From NCBI GenBank assembly GCA_018110825.1, contig JAGBCL010000105.1, forward strand, positions 62,001 to 126,000: a stretch of DNA of 64,000 bases, read 5' to 3'. This DNA comes from Oscillospiraceae bacterium (GTDB lineage Bacteria > Bacillota > Clostridia > Oscillospirales > Ruminococcaceae). The notes beneath the pieces are model-generated. The model ran no database searches. It was not told the DNA's origin and saw only the letters and a list, made by a program, of their open reading frames with translations. Made by a program: the position numbers and the translations under genes. The first letter of the stretch is position 1, and each line of letters starts with the position of its first letter. This document shows positions 18,177-26,493 of this stretch, in pieces.

Positions 18177-18626
18177 TTATTTGTTTTTCTTGTTTCTGTA
18201 GTGATAACTGTTATAATCAAACTTGATAGCATCACAGATAAAATCCATCATGTCCTCAGTAGCTTCAAGAATTTCCTCAACAAGCTGTCTGTCAATTTCC
18301 TCAGGAATATCGGCAGGGTACCTTGTTTCAATGTAGAAACGATTAAGGAGTGTGCTTTTGCCAATCCATTTGGTAAATGACTGGTCGGTGAGAGCCGCCT
18401 GCTTGCAGAGCCAGGTAAGGTTGTGGCCGTCGAAAAGCTTGCGGTGTTTGTACAGCAGAAAAGCTTTCAGGCTCTTCTCGATAGCCTGCTGACAGTGGAA
18501 AACGGTTGGATTGAACAGACGCTTGTCTGTGATTAACATTCTTGCGGCAAGCAAATCCTGATAGGCGTGGAACAGCCAGTCATAGTAACGCTTGCTGTCG
18601 CCGCTGTGACTACTTTTTCTGCTCAT
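18177..18626 (-). CDS. HEPN-domain protein
   Basis: About 149 residues with the HEPN fold signature of the PF05168 type: helix YYDWLFHAYQDLLAARMLI, then HCQQAIEKSLKAFLLYK (about 44-60), and TRYP at 101-104. HEPN proteins are often toxins or RNases paired with a small nucleotidyltransferase, and such a gene lies directly upstream with a 17-base overlap. The RNase R-x4-6-H motif is not clearly identifiable, so activity is uncertain. The ATG at 18626 fits the GGAAGGG site better than the one at 18635. Confidence 0.75.
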   Translation of the reverse strand: MSRKSSHSGDSKRYYDWLFHAYQDLLAARMLITDKRLFNPTVFHCQQAIEKSLKAFLLYKHRKLFDGHNLTWLCKQAALTDQSFTKWIGKSTLLNRFYIETRYPADIPEEIDRQLVEEILEATEDMMDFICDAIKFDYNSYHYRNKKNK

Positions 18627-18927
18627 ACAACACATTCCCTTCCGTATCTACTCGGTACGCAAAGGTGCAGTCGTCGTCAACGCATTCGTTCCACTCGCTG
18701 ACAGTATACACAATCACGTCACAGGGCACGGGGCAATCCGTCTTAAGCAGGATTTCCGTTTCAAGGTCGGAGTGACTCTCATAGTGATTTTCAACAACAA
18801 TGCAGACCTTGAACGAGGTCAGCTCGCCCTTTGAGTTGGTTTTTGCGGAAACAAGGAAAATCTGTAACGGGTTGCAGATTTTGATGATGTCCTCGGTCAT
18901 TTCTTTGATGATGGGGTTGTTCCTCAT
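18610..18927 (-). CDS. Nucleotidyltransferase-like partner of HEPN, catalytic motif degenerate
   Basis: A 105-residue protein placed like MNT-type nucleotidyltransferases that pair with HEPN proteins. The late strand DVIVYTVSEWNE fits the family, but the usual GS...DxD motif is not there: the region reads IFLVSAKTNSKGELTSFKVC. It therefore looks like an inactive or highly diverged partner. Ribosome site AAAGGAG precedes the ATG. It may act as an antitoxin by binding rather than by AMP transfer. The family assignment rests on context as much as on sequence. Confidence 0.55.
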   Translation of the reverse strand: MRNNPIIKEMTEDIIKICNPLQIFLVSAKTNSKGELTSFKVCIVVENHYESHSDLETEILLKTDCPVPCDVIVYTVSEWNECVDDDCTFAYRVDTEGNVLYEQKK

Positions 18928-18990
18928 TGTAAATCATCTCCTTTGTATAATCTATAAATTATATTACAAAATGTATAAATTGCATATATC

Positions 18991-19024
18991 AAAAATGCGC
19001 TGTCGGGCACAAACCCACAGCGCA
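18991..19024 (-). terminator. Terminator of the fatty-acid operon (after acpP)
   Basis: On the minus strand, stem TGCGCTGT / ACAGCGCA with inner G-C pairs, followed by TTTTT. It lies just after the acpP stop codon. Confidence 0.85.
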
Positions 19025-19037
19025 CTCTTTTTTCGAC

Positions 19038-19265
19038 TTACTGGTTGTCTTCGATGTACTTAACGATATCGCCAACAGTCTTGATGCCTTCAACAGCTTC
19101 ATCAGGAATTTCAATATCGAATTCCTCTTCAAGGCTCATTACAAGGTCAACTACGTCGAGGGAGTCAGCGCCGAGATCGTCCTGAATGTTTGCACCGTTT
19201 GTAACCTTATCAGCGTCAACGTCGAGCTGATCAACGATGATTTCCTTTACCTTATCAAATACCAT
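19038..19265 (-). CDS. acpP: Acyl carrier protein
   Basis: A 75-residue carrier protein for fatty-acid synthesis. The phosphopantetheine serine is in the classic [12 protein letters not shown] motif (Ser35); helix II is acidic as expected for docking FAS enzymes. A strong site (GGAGG) precedes the ATG. It is the last gene of the fab/acc operon, 89 bases after accA, and a terminator follows. It is clearly different from the second carrier protein at 38.8 kb. Confidence 0.96.
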   Translation of the reverse strand: MVFDKVKEIIVDQLDVDADKVTNGANIQDDLGADSLDVVDLVMSLEEEFDIEIPDEAVEGIKTVGDIVKYIEDNQ

Positions 19266-19354
19266 GAGAATTGCCTCCGTTCGTAATATTTTTATTTATA
19301 TAAAGAGCATGACCCAAGGGCGTTGTCTTTATATTCGAATTTTTGCAGGAAAAC

Positions 19355-20167
19355 TTATTCGATGAACTCACCGATTTTCCTAAACTTAGTATAACGTTGA
19401 TTTAGCAAAACGTCAATATCTATTTTTAATTTTTGATGTAAAGATTTGTAGAGAAATTCGCCTATATTTTCAGCAGTTTGACGAATATCATTATGAGCAC
19501 CGCCCAAAGGCTCCTCAATAATCTTTTCAGCAACGCCAAGCTCAACCATATCTTCTGCTGTAATTTTCATAATTGAGCAGGCTTCCTTTTCCCTGCCTGC
19601 GTCCTTCCATAGGATAGATGCAAAGCCACGTGGGGAAATTACCGAGTAAATGGAATTTTCAAGCACAGCAAGTTCATCGCATACACCAAGTGCAAGCGCA
19701 CCGCCACTTCCGCCCTCGCCGAGAACGATACTGATTACTGGAGTTTTAAGGCGCATAAATTCCATAAGGTTCTTTGCGATTGCCTCGCCCTGTCCCCTCT
19801 TTTCAGCTTCAACACCGCAGAAAGCACCAGGGGTATCAATAAAGCAGATTACAGGACGATGGAACTTCTCAGCCTGCTTTGCAAGACGGAGTGCCTTGCG
19901 GTATCCCTCAGGGTGAGGCATAGCGAAGTTGCTGTCCTTGTTTTCGTTGAGGTTTCTGCCCTTCACTTCTGCAATAACAGTAACGGGAATACCGCTGATA
20001 GAAGCGATACCGCCCATAATTGCGCCGTCATCACCGTAAAGACGGTCGCCGTGCATTTCCCAGAACTCATCAAAAATAAGAGGAATATAGTCACGGATAG
20101 TAGGTCTGCCCTTGTGACGAACGACTTCAAGACGTTCGTAGGGGGTAAGCTTATTGAGTTTTTCCAT
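19355..20167 (-). CDS. accA: Acetyl-CoA carboxylase carboxyltransferase, alpha subunit
   Basis: A 270-residue carboxyltransferase subunit that, with AccD, moves carboxyl from carboxybiotin to acetyl-CoA. Motifs include MPHPEGYRKALRLAKQAEKF, CFIDTPGAFCGVEAEKRGQG and LGEGGSGGALALGVCD (oxyanion-type glycines). It lacks the extra N-terminal helices of proteobacterial AccA (normal for Firmicutes). The start overlaps the accD stop by one base (TAATG), so the two subunits are translationally coupled. Confidence 0.96.
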   Translation of the reverse strand: MEKLNKLTPYERLEVVRHKGRPTIRDYIPLIFDEFWEMHGDRLYGDDGAIMGGIASISGIPVTVIAEVKGRNLNENKDSNFAMPHPEGYRKALRLAKQAEKFHRPVICFIDTPGAFCGVEAEKRGQGEAIAKNLMEFMRLKTPVISIVLGEGGSGGALALGVCDELAVLENSIYSVISPRGFASILWKDAGREKEACSIMKITAEDMVELGVAEKIIEEPLGGAHNDIRQTAENIGEFLYKSLHQKLKIDIDVLLNQRYTKFRKIGEFIE

Positions 20168-21051
20168 TATGCTTTACCTCCCTTGTGTAATTTCAGAATA
20201 TGTGCAATTGTACGGCGCATTGTCTTACGCTCAACAATCATATCAGCAAAGCCGTGTTCAAGCATGAATTCAGCTGACTGGAAATCGTCAGGAAGTCTCT
20301 GCTTGATTGTACCCTCGATAACACGACGGCCTGCAAAACCGATAAGTACCTTTGGTTCAGCAATGATAATATCACCCAAAGAAGCAAAGGAAGCTGTTAC
20401 GCCGCCTGTTGTCGGGTCGGTCATAACGGTGATGTAGAGAAGTCCTGCGTCGCTGTGGCGTGCAACTGCACCGCTTGTTTTAGCCATCTGCATAAGGGAA
20501 ACGATACCCTCCTGCATTCTTGCACCGCCTGAGGCTGTGAACATTATCACAGGAAGCTTGTTGTCGGTTGCGTACTCAAAAGCACGTGTAATCTTTTCGC
20601 CTACAACGCTGCCCATAGAAGCCATCATATAGCGTGAGTCCATTACACCGATAACGCATCTTTCGCCTCGGATTGTACACTCACCTGTGATGATAGCGTC
20701 CTTTAAACCGGTTGCGTCACGAAGCTTCTGTTGTTTAGCCTCATAGTCGGGGAAATCGATAGGGTTTGCACTGAGCATATCAGTGTCAAACTCCTTGAAG
20801 CTTTCCTTGTCGATAATAAGGTTGATACGTTCTGTTGCAGTAAGACGGGAATGGTAGCCGCACTCGGGGCATACCTTGAGATTTTTTTCAAGTTCGTCGG
20901 TCATAATCACATTAAGACATCTCGGACACTTGAAAAGCATATTGTCGGGCACCTTTACCGCAGAGTCAGCCTGCTGTTGTTCAGGCTGTTCCTCCTCGGC
21001 AGTACCGTTGAAACGGGTTTTAACCACGTTGAACAAGTCTTCAAGACCCAC
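20167..21051 (-). CDS. accD: Acetyl-CoA carboxylase carboxyltransferase, beta subunit
   Basis: About 294 residues. The N-terminal zinc ribbon is visible (CPRCLNVI ... CPECGYHSRL, about residues 37-60), followed by the crotonase-like core with TASGGARMQEG and SDPTTGG-type glycine turns (MTDPTTGGVTASFASLGD). A GTG at 21051 is preferred because the GAAGGA site is 9 bases upstream; the GTG at 21060 directly abuts the site. It forms the carboxyltransferase with AccA. Confidence 0.95.
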   Translation of the reverse strand: MGLEDLFNVVKTRFNGTAEEEQPEQQQADSAVKVPDNMLFKCPRCLNVIMTDELEKNLKVCPECGYHSRLTATERINLIIDKESFKEFDTDMLSANPIDFPDYEAKQQKLRDATGLKDAIITGECTIRGERCVIGVMDSRYMMASMGSVVGEKITRAFEYATDNKLPVIMFTASGGARMQEGIVSLMQMAKTSGAVARHSDAGLLYITVMTDPTTGGVTASFASLGDIIIAEPKVLIGFAGRRVIEGTIKQRLPDDFQSAEFMLEHGFADMIVERKTMRRTIAHILKLHKGGKA

Positions 21052-21093
21052 TTCGGTCACTCCTTCGGGAATAAATTTTGCAGATTAAGTTTA

Positions 21094-21714
21094 TCACGGG
21101 GGGAAAATAAAGCCAAGTACAATTGCGATTATAACAAGATAGTTTGCCTTGTACTGTTTCAGTTCATTCTTCATTGTTGAATTGAGAATAATACCTACAA
21201 TCGGAGCAAAGAACGACAACAGCAAAAGCCACCAGTATTTCTTCCAGAAAGCCTCAGTGCTTTCCGTATCAACGCTTGAATAAACAGACTGATTGGCAAA
21301 CGGCGAACCGCTTGTTTTGTTTGGTACGCCATCAGGGGTATACCCAGCATAAGGGTTACCGTCGCTTGCATTAGGGTTACCGTTGCTTGCATTAGGGTTG
21401 CTGTCGGTTGCATTTGCATAAGGATTGTTATCAGGCTTACTGCTTGGTTTTGTCAGGTCAATTCTGCTTCGTACAGTGTGCCCCTCGTCGTCACGAACCT
21501 TGAACATAGGTGTTTCAGCACGGTTAGGATAAATCTCCTCCATCTGAACCTCAGGAGTAATTTCCCTTATCGCAGGCTCAGGCTCAGGATATTCCGCAGG
21601 CTCGTAATCATAAATTGAACTGATATTTTCTTCATCGGGGAGCTTGTATCCGCAGGACATACATTCGCCGTTTTTGAGCTTTTCCATACAAAGCGGACAT
21701 CTTTCGTCAGCCAA
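21094..21714 (-). CDS. Zinc-ribbon membrane protein with 7-residue repeats
   Basis: About 206 residues: an N-terminal double-CxxC zinc ribbon (CPLCMEKLKNGECMSCGY), an acidic/proline linker, a low-complexity N/G/S/P stretch with three 7-residue repeats of the NPNASDG type, and two hydrophobic C-terminal helices (WWLLLLSFFAPIVGIIL and LVIIAIVLGFIF). The start is TTG 21714 because GGGAGGGA sits just before it. It lies between accC and accD in the fatty-acid operon although nothing ties it to lipid synthesis by sequence. Function unknown. Confidence 0.7.
   Translation of the reverse strand: MADERCPLCMEKLKNGECMSCGYKLPDEENISSIYDYEPAEYPEPEPAIREITPEVQMEEIYPNRAETPMFKVRDDEGHTVRSRIDLTKPSSKPDNNPYANATDSNPNASNGNPNASDGNPYAGYTPDGVPNKTSGSPFANQSVYSSVDTESTEAFWKKYWWLLLLSFFAPIVGIILNSTMKNELKQYKANYLVIIAIVLGFIFPP
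21352..21414 (-). repeat. Three tandem 21-bp repeats within the zinc-ribbon gene
   Basis: The unit AGGGTTACCGTCGCTTGCATT (as read on +, the first 20 bases being AGGGTTACCGTCGCTTGCAT) occurs three times with a few changes, encoding the 7-residue N/P/A/S/D/G repeats. Copy number probably varies between strains. Confidence 0.85.
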
Positions 21715-21736
21715 GGCTATCCCTCCCAAAATAAAA

Positions 21737-23080
21737 TTACAGGTTCATTTTTCTTCCCAGATAACCGATATCGTAGTTGCCCTCTTCGAAAGCAGGGTCA
21801 CGGATAAGAGAAAGCTGGAAGTCGATATTCGTGTCAACGCCCTCAACAATGAACTCAGCAAGTGCCCATTTCATCTTGGCAATTGCCTCGTCACGGGTTG
21901 GTGCGTAAACAATAAGCTTAGCAATCATACTGTCGTAGTATGGAGTAATTGTGTAGCCCTGGTAAGCGGAGCTGTCAATTCTGATACCTGGTCCACCAGG
22001 AATGTGGAGCGAATTGATTTTTCCGGGACTCGGACGGAAATTGTGTTCAGGACTTTCCGCATTGATACGGCACTCGATAGAGTGACCCGTGATTTCGATG
22101 TCCTGCTGTTCATACGGCAACTCCTTGCCAGCAGCAATTTTAAGCTGTGCCTTGACAAGGTCAACGCCGGTAACAAACTCAGTAATCGGGTGTTCAACCT
22201 GAATACGTGTATTCATCTCCATAAAGTAGAAATTCCTGTCAGCATCAACGAGGAACTCGATTGTACCTGCATTGTAGTAGCCGCACACCTTTGCAGCCGC
22301 AACAGCCGCCTTGCCCATACGGTCACGGAGCTGTGGGGTCATAATTGCAGACGGAGTTTCCTCCAGCACCTTCTGATTACGTCTCTGCATAGAGCAGTCA
22401 CGTTCGCCGAGGTGAATAACGTTGCCGTGCTTGTCAGCAAGAATCTGGAATTCGATATGCTTCGGGTTGATGATGAACTTTTCCATGTAAATGGAGTCAT
22501 CACCGAAGAAGTTGAGAGCCTCCTGCTTTGCGGCAGTAACCTGTGCTTCAAGGTCCTCCATCTTTTCAACAAGACGGATACCGCGTCCGCCGCCGCCAGC
22601 TGAAGCCTTAACCATAAGCGGGAAGCCGATTTCCTCAGCAAGTCGCTTAGCCTCCTCCATATCCTTTACAGCGCCGTCGCTGCCAGGGATAACAGGTACG
22701 CCGGCATTTTTCATTGCAGTCTTAGCAGCAGCCTTGTCGCCAAGCATTTCGATGGACTCAGGTGCAGGGCCGATGAAAGTGATACCGCACTTTTCACAGT
22801 TGCGTGCAAAAGCGGCATTTTCGGAAAGAAATCCGAAGCCGGGGTGAACTGCGTCAGCACCAGTGATTTCGCAGGCCGCAATGATAGCCTTTTCATTTAA
22901 GTAACTGTCCTTTGTTGCCGCACCGCCAATGCAGACTGCCTCATCAGCAATTTTTGCATGGAGAGCATTTCTGTCAGCAGTTGAAAAAACCGCAACAGTC
23001 CTGATGCCAAGTTCACGGCACGCACGGATAACACGTACAGCAATTTCGCCGCGGTTGGCGATAAGTACTTTTTTAAACAT
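21737..23080 (-). CDS. accC: Acetyl-CoA carboxylase, biotin carboxylase subunit
   Basis: A 447-residue ATP-grasp enzyme that carboxylates biotin on AccB. The N-terminal FKKVLIANRGEIAVRVIRAC, the glycine-rich KASAGGGGRGIR ATP loop, the EMNTRIQVEHPITEFVTGVD catalytic segment and the RINAE motif are present; normal length. Ribosome site GAAAGGA. It sits between fabZ and the zinc-ribbon gene. Confidence 0.97.
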   Translation of the reverse strand: MFKKVLIANRGEIAVRVIRACRELGIRTVAVFSTADRNALHAKIADEAVCIGGAATKDSYLNEKAIIAACEITGADAVHPGFGFLSENAAFARNCEKCGITFIGPAPESIEMLGDKAAAKTAMKNAGVPVIPGSDGAVKDMEEAKRLAEEIGFPLMVKASAGGGGRGIRLVEKMEDLEAQVTAAKQEALNFFGDDSIYMEKFIINPKHIEFQILADKHGNVIHLGERDCSMQRRNQKVLEETPSAIMTPQLRDRMGKAAVAAAKVCGYYNAGTIEFLVDADRNFYFMEMNTRIQVEHPITEFVTGVDLVKAQLKIAAGKELPYEQQDIEITGHSIECRINAESPEHNFRPSPGKINSLHIPGGPGIRIDSSAYQGYTITPYYDSMIAKLIVYAPTRDEAIAKMKWALAEFIVEGVDTNIDFQLSLIRDPAFEEGNYDIGYLGRKMNL

Positions 23081-23101
23081 AGTAATAGTTCCTTTCGGGA
23101 A

Positions 23102-23530
23102 TTACTTGATAGCGAAGGAAATTTCAGCTGCAACAGCCTTTTCGCCGTTTACTGTAGCGATAGCCTTGCCAACGCCTACAGGGCCTTTTACCTTGATGAT
23201 TTCAACTTCAATGCGAAGTGTGTCACCCGGTACAACCTGACGACGGAACTTAGCTTCCTTAACGCCGCCGAAGAAGCCGATTTTGCCCTTGTTTTCAGGC
23301 ATTGAAAGCATTGCAACAGCGCCTGCCTGAGCGCACATTTCCAGCATAAGTACGCCCGGTACAACAGGGTAATCAGGGAAGTGACCCTTGAACCAGAATT
23401 CGTCAGGGCTCATATATTTTGTAGCAACCACACGCTTGCCCACTTCCATTTCCTCGATTGTATCAATGAGGAGGAACGGGTCACGGTGAGGGATAATTTC
23501 TTTAATCTGTTCCTGAGACATAAGTGGCAT
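23102..23530 (-). CDS. fabZ: 3-hydroxyacyl-ACP dehydratase FabZ
   Basis: A 142-residue hot-dog-fold dehydratase. The catalytic helix motif GHFPDYPVVPGVLMLEMCAQ carries His50 and Glu64. It removes water from 3-hydroxyacyl-ACP in each elongation round. In Firmicute fab operons fabZ typically lies between accB and accC, exactly as here. Confidence 0.97.
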   Translation of the reverse strand: MPLMSQEQIKEIIPHRDPFLLIDTIEEMEVGKRVVATKYMSPDEFWFKGHFPDYPVVPGVLMLEMCAQAGAVAMLSMPENKGKIGFFGGVKEAKFRRQVVPGDTLRIEVEIIKVKGPVGVGKAIATVNGEKAVAAEISFAIK

Positions 23531-23543
23531 ATCTATATCCCCC

Positions 23544-24008
23544 TTATTTAATAATCATGATAGGCTGGTCAAACTCAACAGCCTCGCCGTTCTTCACGAG
23601 AATTTCAGCAACAGTGCCGTCGAATTCGCTCTGAACCTCGTTCATAAGCTTCATTGACTCAATAATCATAAGCACGTCGCCCTTCTTAACCTGCTGGCCA
23701 ACAGTTACGAACGGTGGCTTCTCAGGGGAAGCAGCAGCGTAGAAAGTACCAACGATAGGGGACTTTACAACATTACCGCTTACCTGTGGAGCAGCCGCAG
23801 GTGTAGCAGTCTGAGCAGGTGCAGGAGCAGCCATCGGAGCCATAGCAGGCATCATTCCGCCCATTGGAGGTGGTGGACAAGGTCTTTTAGCCTTGAGAGT
23901 GAGCTTTGCATCATCATATTCCATTGTGATTTCTTCGAGTTTTTTTTCTTCCATAACATCTGCGAGGACGCTGATGTTTTCAACGCTGAAAAGCTTTTCA
24001 ATATTCAT
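23544..24008 (-). CDS. accB: Biotin carboxyl carrier protein of acetyl-CoA carboxylase
   Basis: A 154-residue carrier. An N-terminal helical region is followed by a proline/alanine/methionine-rich linker (about 43-76) and a biotinyl domain. The biotin lysine is Lys120 in ESMKLMNEV, a variant of the usual AMKM. Site GAAAGGA before the ATG. Upstream lies a 266-base gap filled by the inverted composite hairpin element. Confidence 0.96.
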   Translation of the reverse strand: MNIEKLFSVENISVLADVMEEKKLEEITMEYDDAKLTLKAKRPCPPPPMGGMMPAMAPMAAPAPAQTATPAAAPQVSGNVVKSPIVGTFYAAASPEKPPFVTVGQQVKKGDVLMIIESMKLMNEVQSEFDGTVAEILVKNGEAVEFDQPIMIIK

Positions 24009-24060
24009 TTTAGCGTATCCTTTCTATGTGGATTTGGATAATTCGTGAACTTGTAGAAAG

Positions 24061-24269
24061 CGTTTTCTAAGCAGCTTCGCTGCTTCTAAGGACGCCCTCT
24101 CTTGCAGGGCGTCCCTCTTTTGAAGCTATCGCTTCAAAATTCACCCTTGCGGAGCGCTTGAAGCACGCCTGCGGGCGAAGTAGGATTTCGCCGTCTGCGG
24201 ACGGCGACGATGGGGCGCTGCCCCCTCGACCCCTGCCAAAGGGTGCGCACACCCTTTGGAAACCCATTA
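24061..24269 (-). repeat. Large composite hairpin element, copy B (inverted)
   Basis: Read on the minus strand it starts TAATGGGTTTCCAAAGGGTG like copy A at 13517 and stays nearly identical for about 85 bases. It then diverges, meets copy A again at the AAGCGCTCCG...GGTGAATTTTG linker, and ends with other stems. In the matching hairpin, copy A has GCGGC-GATAA-GCCGC and copy B has GAAGC-GATA-GCTTC: different stems, conserved loop and flanks. Further stems are GGACGCCCT/AGGGCGTCC and AAGCAGC/GCTGCTT. It lies between fabF and accB in the operon. Confidence 0.85.
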
Positions 24270-24274
24270 TTTTT

Positions 24275-25516
24275 TTAGTCCTTATACTTTACGATACAGA
24301 GTGTTGCGTTATGTCCGCCGAAGCCGAGGCTATTGGAAAGTGCCGCATTGACGGTCATATTTCTTCCGCCCTCTGTGCAGTAGTCCAGGTCGCACTCAGG
24401 GTCTGGTGTCTTATAGCCGCGTGTAACGTGAACATAGTCATTCTTTACGGAGAGAGCTGTTGCGATTGCTTCAACTGCACCAGCCGCACCGAGAAGATGT
24501 CCTGTCATGGACTTTGTGGAGTTGATAACAACCTTTCTTGCTGCCTCTTCACCGAGAGCAAACTTGATTGCCTTTGTTTCGTACTTGTCGTTAAGGCCTG
24601 TGGAAGTGCCGTGAGCGTTGATATAGTCGATATCCTCAGCCTTCAGACCTGCTTCTGTGTAAGCGTGAATCATACCTGTACCAGCCGCATCTCCCTCAGG
24701 GGAAGGACTTGTCATATGGTAAGCGTCGCCTGTTGCGCCGTAGCCAGCGATTTCAGCGTAAATCTTAGCACCTCTTGCCTTAGCGTGTTCAAGTTCTTCA
24801 AGAACAAGTGCGCCGCAGCCTTCACCGAGTACGAAGCCGTTTCTTTCTGCGTCGAATGGGATAGAACATCTTTCAAGGTCATCGGAACGAGTGAGAGCCT
24901 TCATATTGTTGAAGCCTGCGAGAGCGAATTCAGTTACGCAGGACTCTGCACCGCCAGCGATACAAACATCGAGGTAGCCATCCTTGATTTTTCTGAAGGC
25001 TTCACCGATAGCGTGTGTAGAAGATGCACAGGCTGTTGTTGTACAGTAGTTGTCGCCCTTGAAGCCTGTACGCATGGAAATTGTACCAGCCGCCATGTTG
25101 CCAATCATCATAGGCACGTAGAATACAGAAACTCTGTCTGTACCCTTTTCGAGGTATTTGTTGTGTTCCTGAAGTGTAAGTTCAAGACCGCCGATACCAA
25201 CGCCGAAGATTACGCCTGCACGGTATGGGTCAAGGTCCTTGAAATCGGAGCCGCTGTCAGCAACCGCGTCGAGAGCCGCACAAACGGAGAACTGTGTGAA
25301 GCGGTCCATTCTGCGTGCTTCCTTCTTGTCGATGTACTTCTCAAAGGAGAAATCCTTTGAACGTGCAGCGATTTTTACATCAAATTCAGGATTTGTAATA
25401 TCATCAATAAAGCTGAAACCGTGCTTGCCTTCTTTAAGGCTGTTCCAGAATTCTTCTACGGTATTTCCGACGGGTGAAACCACGCCCATACCTGTAATAA
25501 CTACTCTTTTGCTCAT
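24275..25516 (-). CDS. fabF: 3-oxoacyl-ACP synthase II
   Basis: A 413-residue elongating ketosynthase. The N-terminal KRVVITGMGVVSPVGNTVEE, the nucleophile Cys in TTACASSTHAIGEA (about residue 164), and both catalytic histidines (NAHGTST and KSMTGHLLGAAG) are present. It condenses malonyl-ACP with acyl-ACP. Two hairpin elements fill the 213-base gap to fabG upstream. Confidence 0.96.
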   Translation of the reverse strand: MSKRVVITGMGVVSPVGNTVEEFWNSLKEGKHGFSFIDDITNPEFDVKIAARSKDFSFEKYIDKKEARRMDRFTQFSVCAALDAVADSGSDFKDLDPYRAGVIFGVGIGGLELTLQEHNKYLEKGTDRVSVFYVPMMIGNMAAGTISMRTGFKGDNYCTTTACASSTHAIGEAFRKIKDGYLDVCIAGGAESCVTEFALAGFNNMKALTRSDDLERCSIPFDAERNGFVLGEGCGALVLEELEHAKARGAKIYAEIAGYGATGDAYHMTSPSPEGDAAGTGMIHAYTEAGLKAEDIDYINAHGTSTGLNDKYETKAIKFALGEEAARKVVINSTKSMTGHLLGAAGAVEAIATALSVKNDYVHVTRGYKTPDPECDLDYCTEGGRNMTVNAALSNSLGFGGHNATLCIVKYKD

Positions 25517-25536
25517 TATTTTAGTTTCCTTTCTAA

Positions 25537-25597
25537 AAGAATTGCAAGCAATTCTTTCCGAGTTTTGCTTTGCAAAACATCGGAGCTTGCAAAGAAC
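25537..25597 (+). repeat. Double-hairpin element, copy 3
   Basis: Hairpin 1 AAAGAATTGC/GCAATTCTTT (25537-25558), CCGAG, hairpin 2 GTTTTGC-TTT-GCAAAAC, then ATCGG (25559-25584) and an AGCTTGCAAAG tail. It is oriented opposite to the fab genes, unlike most other copies, and lies between fabG and fabF. Confidence 0.75.
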
Positions 25598-25644
25598 TTA
25601 TAATATTTGATTTAATATCGTTTTATCAGCGAAACAAGCTAAAA

Positions 25645-25726
25645 GTTTTATGGTTTTGCGTTAGCAAAATTTCAAGCGACAGCTTGAAAAATAAAACTCG
25701 GAGCTCAAACGGCAACGCCGTTTGAG
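25645..25726 (-). repeat. Hairpin element, copy 4, branched form
   Basis: Read on minus: hairpin 1 CTCAAACGGC-GTT-GCCGTTTGAG; then CCGA; then outer arms GTTTTAT...ATAAAAC enclosing two inner hairpins (TTTCAAGC/GCTTGAAA and TTTTGC/GCAAAA), so a three-way-junction-like layout. The outer arms GTTTTAT and CCATAAAAC are shared with copy 7 before metG, where the inside differs completely. Confidence 0.75.
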
Positions 25727-25729
25727 TTT

Positions 25730-26467
25730 TCACATTGACAAACCGCCGGAAATCTCGATTGTCTGTCCTGTTACATAGGAAGCATCTGCGGAGCAGAGGA
25801 AGGACACAACGCCTGCGATTTCGTCAACTGTACCGTAACGCTTCATTGCGATTGCTTCGAGCATCTTTGCCTTCTGCTCGTCTGTAAGCTTATCAGTCAT
25901 TGGTGTGCTGATAAAACCGGGAGCAACAGCATTAACGTTGATATTTCTTGAACCGAGTTCCTTTGCGGCTGTCATTGTCATACCGATGATAGCTGCCTTT
26001 GAAGCGGAATAGTTAATCTGTCCGGGATTGCCGTAAAGACCTGCAACGGAAGCGAGGTTAACAATCTTGCCCTGCTTCTGACGAATCATAACGTTGCCCG
26101 CAAGCTTCATCATATTGAACACGCTTTTCTGATTTACAGCGATAACCATATCGTACTGCTCCTCAGGCATTCTTGCCATAAGACCGTCACGTGTGATACC
26201 TGCGTTGTTGATAAGGGCATCAATTGTGCCGAAGCGTTCCTTGACAGCCTTAACCATATTTTCGCAGTCCTCGTACTTTGAAACGTCTGCGCAGAAGATT
26301 TCAACTTCAACGCCAAGAGCACGGATATCGTCTGCGATTGTATTATTTTCAAACATAGACTCATTAAGGTCGTTGAGGGCAATGTTGTAGCCGTCCTTTG
26401 CAAGGCGCATAGCGATTGCCGCACCGATACCTCTTGATGAGCCTGTGATAATTGCTGTTTTAGCCAT
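25730..26467 (-). CDS. fabG: 3-oxoacyl-ACP reductase
   Basis: A 245-residue short-chain reductase using NADPH. The TGSSRGIGAAIA cofactor motif, NNAGITRDG, catalytic Ser (NLASVAG) and YSASKAAIIGMT with Tyr/Lys are present. It reduces 3-oxoacyl-ACP. Its 5' neighbour in the operon is an unrelated small membrane protein. Confidence 0.95.
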   Translation of the reverse strand: MAKTAIITGSSRGIGAAIAMRLAKDGYNIALNDLNESMFENNTIADDIRALGVEVEIFCADVSKYEDCENMVKAVKERFGTIDALINNAGITRDGLMARMPEEQYDMVIAVNQKSVFNMMKLAGNVMIRQKQGKIVNLASVAGLYGNPGQINYSASKAAIIGMTMTAAKELGSRNINVNAVAPGFISTPMTDKLTDEQKAKMLEAIAMKRYGTVDEIAGVVSFLCSADASYVTGQTIEISGGLSM

Positions 26468-26493
26468 TGTATTTTCCTTCTTTCAATATTTTA

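Noticed and set aside
21352-21414. Tandem repeats as a CRISPR array
   Set aside because: Only three 21-bp units directly joined without spacers and in frame within a gene; no cas genes.
24067-24267. Open frame on minus strand in copy B (begins MGFQRVCAPFGRG)
   Set aside because: It is the translation of a palindromic repeat; the same start appears in copy A in another context, so it is not a gene.
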